A stretch of DNA of 64,000 nucleotides from Cheilinus undulatus. Taxonomy: Eukaryota > Chordata > Actinopteri > Labriformes > Labridae. The DNA is taken from contig NC_054865.1 of the NCBI RefSeq assembly GCF_018320785.1, forward strand, positions 34,968,398 to 35,032,397, read 5' to 3'. Numbering within the stretch: the first letter of the stretch is position 1; each line of letters starts with the position of its first letter. The translations under genes and the position numbers were made by a program. Of this stretch, positions 1 through 11,500 are shown piece after piece. Below the pieces are notes generated by a model. That model did not search any database. It had not been told where the DNA came from and saw only the letters and a program-made list of their open reading frames with translations.

Positions 1-327
1 TTTTATTTGCATGCATAATTTAATCTGCCAGTTGAAGGAGCATCTTATGAGAGATTTAACAAGATGATAAATTTTGTTTGGGAAAACATGGACAGAAAAT
101 TGTATAAGACACTAGAAAATCATGAGATGGACCTTTCTGGCATTTCATTCTTTCTTTGCCTATCTTTGCAGGCTGAAGTAATATTTAAATGGTTTTATAT
201 GATTGAGATTCTGCTTGTTATTGTTGTGTTTGCCTTATTTTCCGTTCTTGGCATTATACTGATGGTATAGAGAAAAAGCAGCATCCATTCCTTGCCTTCA
301 TTTCTTGACTCTGTTGATATGTTGCAG
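1..327 (+). other. adam10: adam10 last intron (3' part)
   Basis: Intronic sequence ending in the acceptor ttgcag just before 328. No exon is evident in it. An acceptor-like ttgcag at about 171-180 is followed by frames that do not resemble the ADAM10 membrane or juxtamembrane region, so it is treated as a decoy. Confidence 0.7.
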
Positions 328-434
328 GTACACTTAAGAGGAGGAGACAGCAACATCCAAACCAGCAGCAACAAGGCCAGCGTCACCACCGCCAGCACAG
401 AGAGAACTATCAAATGGGACAGATGAGACGCTGA
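328..434 (+). CDS. adam10: ADAM10 last coding exon (cytoplasmic tail)
   Basis: This exon encodes the end of the cytoplasmic tail of the transmembrane metalloprotease ADAM10, the alpha-secretase that sheds Notch, APP and cadherins. It opens after the acceptor gttgcag with the last two bases of a split codon (probably Gly). It then reads TLKRRRQQHPNQQQQ, a Gln/His/Arg-rich stretch, and ENYQMGQMRR before TGA at 432-434. The start and end match mammalian ADAM10 (LKRRR at the start, YQMG-MRR at the end). LKRRR corresponds to the arginine-based ER-retention signal described for mammalian ADAM10. The middle of the tail is Gln/His-rich with a single Pro, unlike the Pro-rich SH3-binding stretch of mammals. 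The identity is supported by position next to lipc in convergent orientation, as in tetrapods. All other exons lie left of the window. Whether this is the a or b teleost copy cannot be told. Confidence 0.9.
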
Positions 435-2561
435 GACTCTACTCCGCTCTTTGCCTTGGTTCTTCCTAGTGCCTACATCAGGAGCACTTCACTCCAAAGA
501 GATACCTTTACTGCATTTTGCATAATTCAAAGAACTTGCACAATGGAATCGATTTTTCACTGGACTAAGCCTGAAGTTTGGGGCCTAACAAACTTGTCAA
601 AGCACGTCTGCTCTGAGAGCCAGATTAGCCGTGGTTCAAACAGCTTTTATAGGAAACACAGTAACTTTTCCAAGGAGCAACAGGAGGAGAAATTTGTTGA
701 TCTCGTCTTAATCGTAATCTTTCTTTGAATGCTTTATTTCTCTCAGAATGGAGGCGAGGGAAGATTTCACTGTCCTCTGTACTCCATCTGTGCCACCTTT
801 TTTCTCCCTTCTTCCTCTCTGAGGCGCTGCTATCATCAACACAGCAGGATTGCAAGTCACGTGGGACCTGAGAGGTTGAGGCTGGAGGAAAAGTCTTTTT
901 TTGCCAATATGATACGATTGTTTTAAATCAAACTACCATCAAAAATTTTAGCTTTTATTTCTAAAGCATACATGTTCTTTCAGTCGGCAGTTGTATAGAT
1001 GTTGCTGTTGGTTTTCTCTCTGTTGCAATTTATTTTCTGCTTAATTAAGATTATTTTCTGTCATAATTCACTTTCTCAGGATTAATAAAACAACAATGGA
1101 TGAGTGTCTGGGATGGAAAAGATGGCTGCATGTGGGTTTCAGGGGGAAGTCCTTCCTGATTGTGCAGCAGAGTTCATGTGAGCTGCTGAGAGGTTGTTGG
1201 AAAAGAATGTAGACAAACAGGCTGAATAAGATTACAGAGTCATCTAATATCAGATGCAGGGCTGTGGAGGGGAGAGACATTATCTGGATATGTAGATTTG
1301 ATGTTGTGATAGAGTTTTGCAGCCGTGTTTACATAGAGGTGTTGTCTGCGGCTCAGATAAAAGCTTTTTAATATCTTGATTGTATCACATCTTTTATTCT
1401 GTCCTACCTGTTTCTACCTGACTTTCTGCTTTGGCTCTGATTGGTGGCACATTTGTGAAATGACCACTTGTGCTACATTCATTTAGAAATAGAATGGTTA
1501 AGAATGTATTTTCACTTTTGGGACAAAATAATCCATTTTAGAGAAGAGGAGTCCTGGAGTGATTGTCCTGCCCACTTGCGATCTGTCACTTTTTTTAATT
1601 TTCACACACTGGCAATTGTGGCAGAAATGACAAAACCTATTAAAACCACTTATAGCAGTTAAATCCTGGGGGCTCTGTACCCAGGCGAGCCTCACTGGCT
1701 TAATGTGATTTCATTTGTATCCATTTTACTTGCAGTCTATTTTGTTTGTATATGTCGAGTTAAACTAGAACTTCTGTTTATCGCTGTTTTGTTGCTGCTG
1801 TTAACATTTACATTTGCGTACAATCACTTTGCGTCTGCCATCCATCTGCTGCTCTGTCCTTTATTTTCCCACAGATCAGATTTTCCTCAAGGAACTCTGT
1901 TACCCTTGTTAACCTTCTTGTAGTGTGCAACTACATTAAAATGTGCCTACTCAGAGCAGTGACACACAGTGATGAGGCGACAGATTTCAAATCCCCCTTC
2001 TAAGTCTGGACTGCTGAGATTGTAGTGAAAACAATAAGTTCATTTTATATCCCTTTATTGACCTGCTCATATTTGACTTAGGTTGCATTTTCTATTATTT
2101 TTGAAGCAGATTTAATCAACTTGAATGATAGATGTGAGTGGAGCCGATAAAAATGTAATGAAATAAAAAATATGTATAGTTATTTATAATTATTTCAGGA
2201 GGATTTAACTTGGCAGAGAAAGACAGATTCTTTTTCTTTTCCTCCTTGCAAAATAGTTGAACCAAGCAGCACTGCAGCTCAGCGCTGTTTTCTGGATGTT
2301 CTATTGAGTCTATGCAGAGTATCACAGAGCTCAACACACCGAACAAGTAAGCCTCTTACAAAGAAATGCCTTCACTGTTTTCTCCCAAATGGGTACATGG
2401 AAGTCGCATTTTTTTCTGAACAGACAAAAAAAATGCAATCCTCCATGGCTTTGAAAACTGATTTTGTTTGTCTCTTTGGTGCTACTAGCAGTGCTTTTTT
2501 TTCTTGGGTCTGAGCTTAAAGTTTTATTTTCATTATCTTTGGCAAATTTTAAAGCTTTCGT

Positions 2562-2612
2562 GTGGTGTGTGTGTGTGAGTGTTTGTGTGTGAATAAGTGT
2601 TTGTGTGAGAGA
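2562..2612 (+). repeat. TG-rich microsatellite in adam10 3' UTR
   Basis: Imperfect (TG)n with interruptions (gagtg, tttg, aataag). Simple repeat only. Confidence 0.7.
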
Positions 2613-2941
2613 TGCTTTGCTGAATCATATTTTTTGTTGTTATGGTAAGGTGAGGACAATACTGGGTTTTAGGGGGATTATACTCTGGGAAATGTTTCTT
2701 CATGTATTGCTATTATGTTGAGAAAATGTGCACTGAAGTATAAGTGATGTAAACAGCGAATCCAAAATGGTATAGATTCAGTACTACTGTCTTGATTTTA
2801 ATGTGTCCTGTATTTTATACGTCTTCAATGTTTGTTGTCTTCTTTTTGTTCTGTTTCCCATTCTGCTAACTTTGAAATTTTATTGATTTTGCAAAAGTAA
2901 TGTGCAAAATGTAATTTCCTTTGAATTACTTGAAATTCATT

Positions 2942-2947
2942 AATAAA
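2942..2947 (+). terminator. adam10: adam10 polyadenylation signal AATAAA
   Basis: Canonical hexamer followed within about 20-40 nt by T- and GT-rich sequence. It is the last good + strand signal before the Tc1 element begins at 3162. Confidence 0.6.
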
Positions 2948-3161
2948 CCAGAATTGATCAAATGTTTAGTTTCATTGTTTTATGTAATAGAAAAAGGATC
3001 TTTCTGATTTTTTCTTCTTTTTTCACACTGTTTACTTTACTGCCACATATTTTTAATGTCTTCTCTCCAACCTCACCATCTGCTGACCAGTCTCTGAGGA
3101 TTTCTAACTGATCTGTGACTCCCAGGCTATCTGAGCAGTTTAAATGTATTACCAAATTCTA

Positions 3162-4746
3162 AACTTAGCACAAAAAGTAAGGAAATTTGTGTTTGGTAGA
3201 TTATTTCTTTGTTGTAACAATGCTTCTTGGCAATAAATCTTACACAGATGGAAAGCCTGTTATTTCCCTGTGCCACATTTGTAAGGAACATGCATTTGTG
3301 GGATGAGTAGCAGAGCTGAGTATGTGGTTTGCGCCCATGAAAAATGTGCCAAATCTTTTCCGCCAGTGCCAGACAGCTTATTTTGCTGTTACTATTGACT
3401 CTTGTTTTGACCTGGCAGCACCTGTGAGCATGGACCCTGCTACAGTGGTCAGTAGATGTCTGCTCCAAGAATCGGCATGCCACATTTGACTGATCTGGAT
3501 AAGGCCCGTGCAATAGGGCAACATCAAGCTGGTGTTCCACAAAACCAAGCTGCGGCGTTGTTTGGAGTGAGCCCTAGCACCACCTCCAAACTGAAGGCCA
3601 AGTTCCATATAACAGGGGGGATGTCAGAGACCGGCCATGATGTGGGCGTCCCAAGAAGACGACACCCCAAGAAGACTGTTTCCTCACCCTGTCAGCACTT
3701 AGGTACCATAGGCTGTCTTCTACAGATTTGCTGTCAAGGTTTGCAGGACGATATGGTTGACGGCTCTCTGCCCAGACAATCCGGAACAGACTGCATGCAG
3801 CTAGTCTCTGGTCTCTTAGGGCTGCCAGGAGGCCTGCCATGGCTGCCCTTCACTGTCAGGTCCGTTTGCGCTGGTGTCAGCAACACGTGCACTGGAACCT
3901 GAAAATGTGGAGGAACGTTATGTTCAGCGATGAGTCCAGATTCTGCCTACGGCAGTTGGATCTTGGGGGAGATGCAGAGAACGCCATGCTGGTTGCTGCA
4001 CCGATAGAGTAACATCTTTTGGTGGAGGCAGTGTGATGGACAAACACTGGAGAAACAAGGCTTGTCATCATTGGAGGCAATCTCAATGCAGAGAGATATC
4101 GAGATGAGATTCTACAACCAGTAGCAATCCCATATCTCCACAGTTTGGGACTGAACTCTGTCCTCCAAGATGACAACACTCACCCCCACAGAGCGGGGTT
4201 TATCAGAGACTACCTCCAAAATTTGGGAGTAGAGAGGATGGAATGGCCTGCCAGCAGTCCTGACCTCAACCCCATTGAACACTTGTGGGATCAGCTTGGG
4301 CGTGCTGTTCATGCTAAAGTGACCAACACAACCACGTTGGCTGACTTGCGACAAATGCTGGTTGAAGAGGAGGAGGTGCCAGGGTGTCGTGGCTGTGTAT
4401 GGTTCTTCCACACACTACTGAGGCTCCTGTTTGTTAAATGAATGATTGTTAAATTGCCAATGTGTCTTGTTTCTTCAAACTTCAATCCACCATACACCAA
4501 ACAAGAGTCAATGGCAGAATAACTTATTTGGCATTGGCAGAGAAGATTTGGCACATTTTTCATAAGCGCAACCAACATACTCAGCTCTGCTGCTCATCCC
4601 ACATATCCATGTTCCTTACAAATGTGGCACCATGTAAAAGGGTAATAAACAGGTTTTCCAATGATATAAGGTTTATTGCAAGAAGCATTGTTACAACAAA
4701 GAAATAATGTACCAAACACAAATTTCCTTACTTTTTGTGCTAAGAT
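3162..4746 (+). mobile_element. Tc1/mariner-type transposon, inactive, long TIRs
   Basis: About 1585 bp element flanked by TA on both sides (3160-3161 and 4747-4748), the target duplication of Tc1/mariner elements. The ends are long inverted repeats: roughly 3162-3406 pairs with 4500-4746, beginning CTTAGCACAAAAAGTAAGG two bases inside each end. An internal transposase frame runs on the + strand but is broken. It sits between the converging 3' ends of adam10 and lipc. Confidence 0.9.
3456..4440 (+). pseudogene. Tc1-like transposase remnant (element 1)
   Basis: Starts at ATG 3456 with a helix-turn-helix-like N-terminus (GVPQNQAAALFGVSPSTTSK). The frame is then lost, so the central part RWCQQHVHWNLKMWRNVMFSDES reads in another frame and the end (from about 4145) in a third. 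All three DDE positions are recognisable: Asp in MFSDES, Asp in LQDDNTHPHRA, and Glu in SPDLNPIEHLWD. Frameshifts between the blocks mean no intact protein. It ends close to the right inverted repeat. Confidence 0.85.
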
Positions 4747-4873
4747 TATTTATTGTACATTAGGATTTATGATGTTTAAACTACAGTAACCTGTAAGTTT
4801 CAGCACTTATATTCTGGGACATATGCAGTTACGTAAAAGAAAGACCATGAAAAAGAGTAAAAAAAGAACAGGG

Positions 4874-5424
4874 TTTATTTATTGCTCTGGTTGAAGATAG
4901 ACAAGCATGTAATTTTTTATGTTATTGGAAAGAGCAGTGTGAGTTTATAAATTATGAAATCAACAATTTTACACAGGACATTAAAAAAAAAGAGAAAGAA
5001 ATGTACAAACTCGTGTTGACATCACAGAGAGGCCATTGACTTTGTGTTCTCTGTCTGGTTAATATTTGGATTGGCAAACACTCAGCTGTTTCTTTGCCCG
5101 AAGGACATTTGTATGTAGCAATTATTTGACTGTTAGTTTGAGCTTTAAACTTACCAGTTTGGACAGTAAACAAAGATTGCATGTGAATCTTAACCTATCG
5201 TTAAATTGATCAAAAAATCAAACCAAGACAGATTTCTGGAGATTGTAAAGAGTTTTCATTACTTGCTGGGGTTTTTTTTTCTATTCTCAGTTCCCAAGAC
5301 TTTACAAACTTTGTTTTTTACCAGGCACTATTCCTGTTTCACCATTTATGTTCCTTAGGATTCTTCTGACTTTTGCACAGCTATCCAGAGATCTTAAGTC
5401 TGTCTGCAGGATCAAACAAGTCCA
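4874..5424 (-). other. lipc: lipc 3' UTR with two overlapping poly(A) signals
   Basis: Downstream of the lipc stop on the minus strand, overlapping AATAAA hexamers lie at 4883-4878 and 4879-4874. This gives a 3' UTR of about 0.55 kb. The 125 bp between this signal and the Tc1 element hold nothing recognisable. Confidence 0.6.
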
Positions 5425-5539
5425 CTAGTAATTCCTTCTGCGCTGTTTTTTTGGTGTGTCATCCTCACAGCGCACAAATGTTTTATCTTGTGAAACCTCG
5501 AGTTGTTGTCCATCATTTGTCATGGCACAAAAAGATGTC
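5425..5539 (-). CDS. lipc: lipc coding exon 9 (C-terminus)
   Basis: Acceptor TTTTCCAG, completing the split Arg codon. Encodes [27 protein letters not shown] and a basic tail before TAG at 5427-5425. The FC...L...KxFVxCE pattern fits the end of hepatic lipase. Too short to appear as a long frame. Confidence 0.9.
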
Positions 5540-8500
5540 CTGGAAAACAGAGACGGATACAGTGAATAATGGCAGAGGAGAACCAGTGCATAAGTGAGTA
5601 AGACTGTGTGGGGACATGTCCACTAGATGGCATTAAAAGCCCATAATGCCGAAGCTGTTGAAGTAGGATAATGAGATACTACTGTATGTCTGAGGAGGGA
5701 CGGGGGGGATTCTTTACAGAATATTTTGGTGTGTGTTCGAGAAACTATGTAATAACTTAAAAATGACAAAAATGTGTGGAACACTGTTTTAGAAAAGGGT
5801 AAGGTTAGCATGACTATATTACACAGCTACCTTTTCTATAGCCTATAAATTCAGTAACAATATTCAAGAGGTCATAATCTTTTAATACAATTTCCATATT
5901 GTAATACAACATAACACGTGTTTTGACCGGGATTTGTATTTGCATTTGGTAATGATAGGCAACATTTTGAAAAGCTAGTCCTTTCGACTCCATCCATCCA
6001 TCCATTAATCACTCAGCCACAAGTTTGCTTTGATTTTTAACTTATATTCTATACAAAAAAATTACGTAAAGACGTTTTTGTGACGTAAAAGTTGACCGTT
6101 GAACTTTCCTGTGATTTTATGCCCTCCAGGCTAGCTTTACCTCAAGTCAAGGTACCATTTGCGGGATAACCTTAACGTACCTTACTTTACCATTTTCAGT
6201 TTTGGGAACGTTTTAAAACTATGTGGCGTAGCAGAGTAAATTCATCCATGAAAAGGGCTACTTTTATTACTGAAATGGGAAATTAACGGTGCTGGCTCGT
6301 GCTATTAGACTGCCGATGGTGATGCTAATCTGGTAACAAGACAACTTTTGGCTACAGTTTGGGGCCTGGGATGTACTCACTGATGCAAATGTGGACGATA
6401 ACAAGGACAGTTAAAAGCAAACTACATTAATGGCATTTACTGTAAGTATCCGTTTTAGCTGATAAAAGTGACCTTTCTGCTTGTTGAACCGGGCTAAGTT
6501 GGGCACAGGCGATTGGTGTTTTGGTGTAGGGAGTGACCGTGTTAACTGGTGACTTTCAGTCCACTGTGTCAGTGGTTGTCATAGCTACCACGGATGTTGA
6601 ACACTTTAAGCGCCACTAAACAGCCTCTTTAGACAACAACGGTGCATGTTAGCCTGGACGTCAGTGGGGCTATGTCTTCATTAAGATAATTTATTTGATA
6701 TTGTGTTATTTTGTGGTGGTGGTTATATTTTTAATGTTATTCCCTTGTTAAAATCAGTACTTATTAATTAATGTGTTTGGATTATTTATTTCTTTTTTTT
6801 TTAAGATTTATTTTTGGGCCTTTATTTGATAGAGGAAGGACAGTGGATAGACTCGGAAACAGGGAAGAGAGTGGGGAGAGACATGCAGTAAAGGGCCACA
6901 GGCCAGATTCGAACCCCGGCCACCCGTGTACATGGGTAGCGCCTGAAACCACTCTACCATCTGCGCTCTGTGTTTGGATTATTTCATTGGAATAGGAGAA
7001 TCTTTTTACTCCTGCTAATATGTGTTTATAATTTTGTTTTGGTAAAAGCATTATCCCCGTCAAAAAATCTGACACCCTGTAGTTTCCCATCCGCCATTCC
7101 TTGGCTTCACTACTAGATGTGGCATTGAAAGTTAGATTATTCCCTACTGCATCAGTAATGACTTATGAGTGGACATGTGAACCTATGATATGTTCAGTGG
7201 GGATCTGAAAGGGGCTATACTGCTGTACATTTGATATCTCTGAATGCTGACTTAACTTCTGCTTTAAATGAAGTATCAATACAGACTTGTTTTAAATATA
7301 TTTTCACTGCCTTCAAACAAATGTAGGTCTGTACCTCTGCTGTGTCTCTCCTGATTTGACCATGATATGGCCCACGGCCATCACAGGTTTTTGTTGTCGG
7401 CTGCCCCAGGGAAGGAAGGTCGTCACCCGGTTCAGCATTTTCTTCCACAGAGCTGATCCCTCCCAGTGTAACGTGAGCATCATCAATTCACCCAAGTCTT
7501 TGTCCAGTGTGATCAGGAAGGTGAAGGTTTTGTTGCCTAAAATAAGTTCATTGCTGTAAGAGAAACAAAAAGCAAGTAAGACTGTTAGATTGTTATATTT
7601 TGCTTCAAAATTTCACATCATTTTTACATAGGGAAGACCTTGCATTAAAAATAAAGAAGGGAAACACATAAGACTTCCTCTGAGGCTCAGACTCTTTGAA
7701 ACAGATTATGAAGGATAACACATTTGTCAGTGAACTGTGCCTTGAGTGAATTATTTAGTCCATCAACCCCATTTATAGTTCTCTTTCATGCAGCAGTTGA
7801 GTTGTTTCAATGTGTTTCAGCTGCTGCTCCCCCTAACTTGCTCTCTGTATCTATAGAGCGGAAACCCCAGCTGCATTTAGCATGTATGAGAGCAGGCACA
7901 CTGGGTGTGGATGTGATGTAATGTAGGCCTGATGGGAGGCACTGCAGTACTCACACATGGATGGGGAGGTCTCCACTCTCGCCTTTTGTTCCAGAGAGGG
8001 AGATAGTGAGGTGGGGCTCGATCCCCACAATCTGGTTAACAAACTGGATCCTGAACTGGTAATGATAGACTGCATAGCCAGGACCAAAAACAAAAGAAGA
8101 AGATGAAAACAGAACACAGGACCTCTATTAATTAATGACTGCGTGATAATAAAAGAAAATATGTGAACATGTGAGGATTAAATTATTATTTAAACAAGGC
8201 AGACTTTCATAATACAGAAAATTCAGTCAGGTTTCATAGATCGACTGAAACTTGTAAGATCATATTCTCTTGAACAGTGTTTCCAGTTAAAGCATGTTAT
8301 GAATTTATGATTGCATGCTTTAACTTTTCAGCATATTCTGGTTAAGCCGTGTCAGTGTCTCCCTACACCGCAGTGATGTAATTTAAGTTCACCACTGCAT
8401 CTTAATATCTAATGTCCTTGTAAAAACTCAGACAGCTCAGTGAACAAGTAAAATAAATCATCTGCATCTTATGTTATCAGATATTTCAGTTTAACTGTTT

Positions 8501-11500
8501 CCTTGTTTCCTTCTCAGTCCATAAAAATGTCCTTTTTTTTATAGTTAAGTTCATGTGAAAATCTTTGATCTAAGCAAAGTTCCTTATTTTCTTTCAAAAT
8601 AAAAGCGGGTCTGTATCCAAACAGGAAGTCAAATATTCTCAGTTTAAGGCACTACAAAAACCTACATGAAACACAGTTTTAAATGCAAATACTGATATTT
8701 CAAAATGTGCAACAAAGAGGGAAATTAATTGCAATTAACTGTAGAAATTCCAAGATTAACTGCGATTAAGAAAATCTAGTTGTTTGACAGCCCAATCATT
8801 TGTTATACCGTGTGGTAACGGCAGCAGGACAGATCATACTGGATTGATGTGGCTAAGTAATGAATTTGATCGACAAGAGAGCGCTGGCGTCAAGTTATAT
8901 CAGGGTTTGTTTCCTTACAAATTATTTATTTGCATACTGTGAACTAAGATTGTTGCTAGTTTTGGTCTTTTTTATAAGTGTTTTCTGTAAGAAGAAATTT
9001 AGAAAACCACACAATTACCATGTACAATAATTGATGTCCAAAGACAACTACACAGCTGTGGTGGTTTTCAAATAGGATAAATGTCACTTGAGGCATTAAA
9101 AAAGTCATTTTCAAGGCAGTTTAGCTAATATGGAACATACGTTTGTAAGGCATCCTGGGACCCGTTTTCAGGTAGAGCCTCTTGCTGTTGCCACTCTTAA
9201 CCTTCTTGATGTGGTAGCCCAGCGTGTTACAGCGATTCTTTCGACAGTGTAGGCAGATACCTTTGTTAAATGCACTTTGGTCACTACACCTGTAGGCCAT
9301 GCTCTGCTTGTCTTGATTCAGCAGTGAGTCAATAAAGAGATGGACAGAGCGCTCATGAGCACATTTCACTGTCTGCTCAAACCCTGTGGGAGGAAACAAG
9401 AAATGTGGTTATACATTGATTTTTTTCCTACTCATTTTAAATGGATTATTCCCACACACATATTCTCCAATGGCGCAAGAGTCGGTTTAGTATCTTAATC
9501 AGAGTGTCAGACCATTATTTGTGGATTGATTTCATTACTACCAAAACCTGACATCTATCACACCATCCCTCTGTCACGTCGCTTTAAACATCTCATTATG
9601 TCAGATATCAGTCAGCCCTGAAAGCCTTTTCCTCTGAGCAGACTCTTGTAGCCTGAAGGCAGCTCAGCTCAGAGGGACGGATGGAGCAAAGGGAAGGCAC
9701 ATGTTGCTAATTAACTCCTGAGGATGACAGATGCTTTAATGTGGCTTTCACTGTCATATTATGTGGATGTGTTTGGATTGAGAAGCCCCATTAATCCCAC
9801 TTGTGAGCCACTTGTGTTTGTCCAAAGGAAATTAAATGCATCTGCCTCAACGCAGAGCGAAAAATCATCAACAAGCAAAAGATGAATTGTGTCCAACATA
9901 CATCTTCTAAACCAGAGTTTTGAGTTGGCGACATTAATTTTTTCAGCAGGGGCAGAAGTGAAGCTGTAAAAGTAAAGAAACAGAACATTCTGCTTTAAAC
10001 AGAGTGTGCATTTTTTCATTAGATGAAGTGTTTTAACAGCAGATGGGTAACAGGAAGTCAAATGGAAAGCCTGTTCATGCAGGGTAAAGATGAATGATTA
10101 ACTGAAATTCCCTTTTACTCTAACAGAAATGGTCTTTTAAAGTTAACTCTGATGTCCTTAAGAGCTAAGTAAAGTAGTCTTCGTTGTGGACATGTTGAGG
10201 AGTATTTTTTTAGAAAAATGGTGAAATGGAAGAGCTTAAAGTTCACAGTTGTTTGTTGTCAAGCTTCATGATGCTTCTGATCCTGACATCAATCGGCTAG
10301 ATAGTAAAGAAATGTTTAAGAACATTTGTTATACTTTACTAATGGTTACTAATGGTTACTAATTTTAACCATTTGTTTATATTTCCACTACAAGTCTAAG
10401 TCTTTCAATTTGCATAAAATAAATTGAAAAAACATTGAATAGAGTGCAATGAAACAATGAAGTACAGTTATTATCTTTGGACTCCAGAGGACCCTGCTTT
10501 TCAAATTTTTGGAACTTTCCATCTGGGGAAGGTTTCACTTTTAAGCCCCATGGCTGCATTAAGAAAATCAGGATGTTCTTTCTCTCCAAATATTATTATC
10601 CAAGTGTGTAATAAACAGATAAGACTGTATAGGCCACTTACAGATATGTTACATTCCTCATAGTATTAAATACATTTGTATATACTGTTGTATACTAGTG
10701 TGTGCTGTGTCATACCTTGGAGTCCGTAGGTGCTAATGTGCTCATAAATGTCTTGCAGGTCACAGCCTGGTTGGAATTCCCCTCCGTTAGGGTAAAAGTC
10801 ATAATGGGCCACAGCCTGCTTGATGCCCACACTGAGGCCCATACGCTCCTGGGTGAAGGTGTGGATGGCATCCACAAACTCTGCATCATCAGGAGACAGC
10901 CTGTCTGTGGGAGACATGCCTTCAAACAAAGGCCCTGCTGGATCCAGACCTGCAGGGGAACAACACGCAAAAGAAAAACTGGTTTGTTACAGTGCAAATT
11001 CTCTTCAATTCTGTCCTTTTAAAAATATTTTGTATTCATTTAAAAGCAAAACAAGACCTAATCCATTGTAAAAACTTACCTGTAATTCTTCCTATTTTAT
11101 GTGGACCTTTTAGGTAACTTCCAGCAAATCCAGAGATATGAGCACCCAGGCTGTAGCCAATCAAATGAACCCTTTTTGCAGGGTACTGATAATGTACCTG
11201 TTGGGGTTTTTGACAGGTGCAAATTTTGAGATCAGCTAATTTTATATATTTAACATATTTTTAGCATTAGACTGATTCTGTTTATTGTCTTTCAGAAATT
11301 CCTTCTGACCTGAAGTGAGTGCAGCAGGTGAGCGATGTCTTTTCCAACAGTGCGAGTGCTCTTGGCAGCTGTGGGGTAGTGCTGGTGAGCGAGGGCCAGC
11401 CAGTCTGTAATCACCACGTTGATGTCCATTAGATGTTTCTTCAGTGCGGTGGCTAACTTGTGCACCCAGGCCTCCATTAAACCATCCAACTAAAGAAAAT

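Larger units (their letters stand above)
435..2965 (+). other. adam10: adam10 3' UTR
   Basis: AT-rich sequence after the stop codon with no exon-like frames, ending about 20 nt past a canonical AATAAA. It contains a short TG-rich simple repeat near 2562-2612. The exact cleavage site is inferred, and shorter isoforms using earlier A-rich signals are possible. Confidence 0.65.

Noticed and set aside
171-270. Acceptor-like TTTGCAG with an open frame before the adam10 last exon.
   Set aside because: The frame does not resemble any part of ADAM10, and the real last exon at 328 fits the C-terminus exactly.
6890-6968. Possible tRNA gene on the minus strand.
   Set aside because: A and B boxes are present but the acceptor stem does not pair, and the segment is the head of a SINE with a target duplication.
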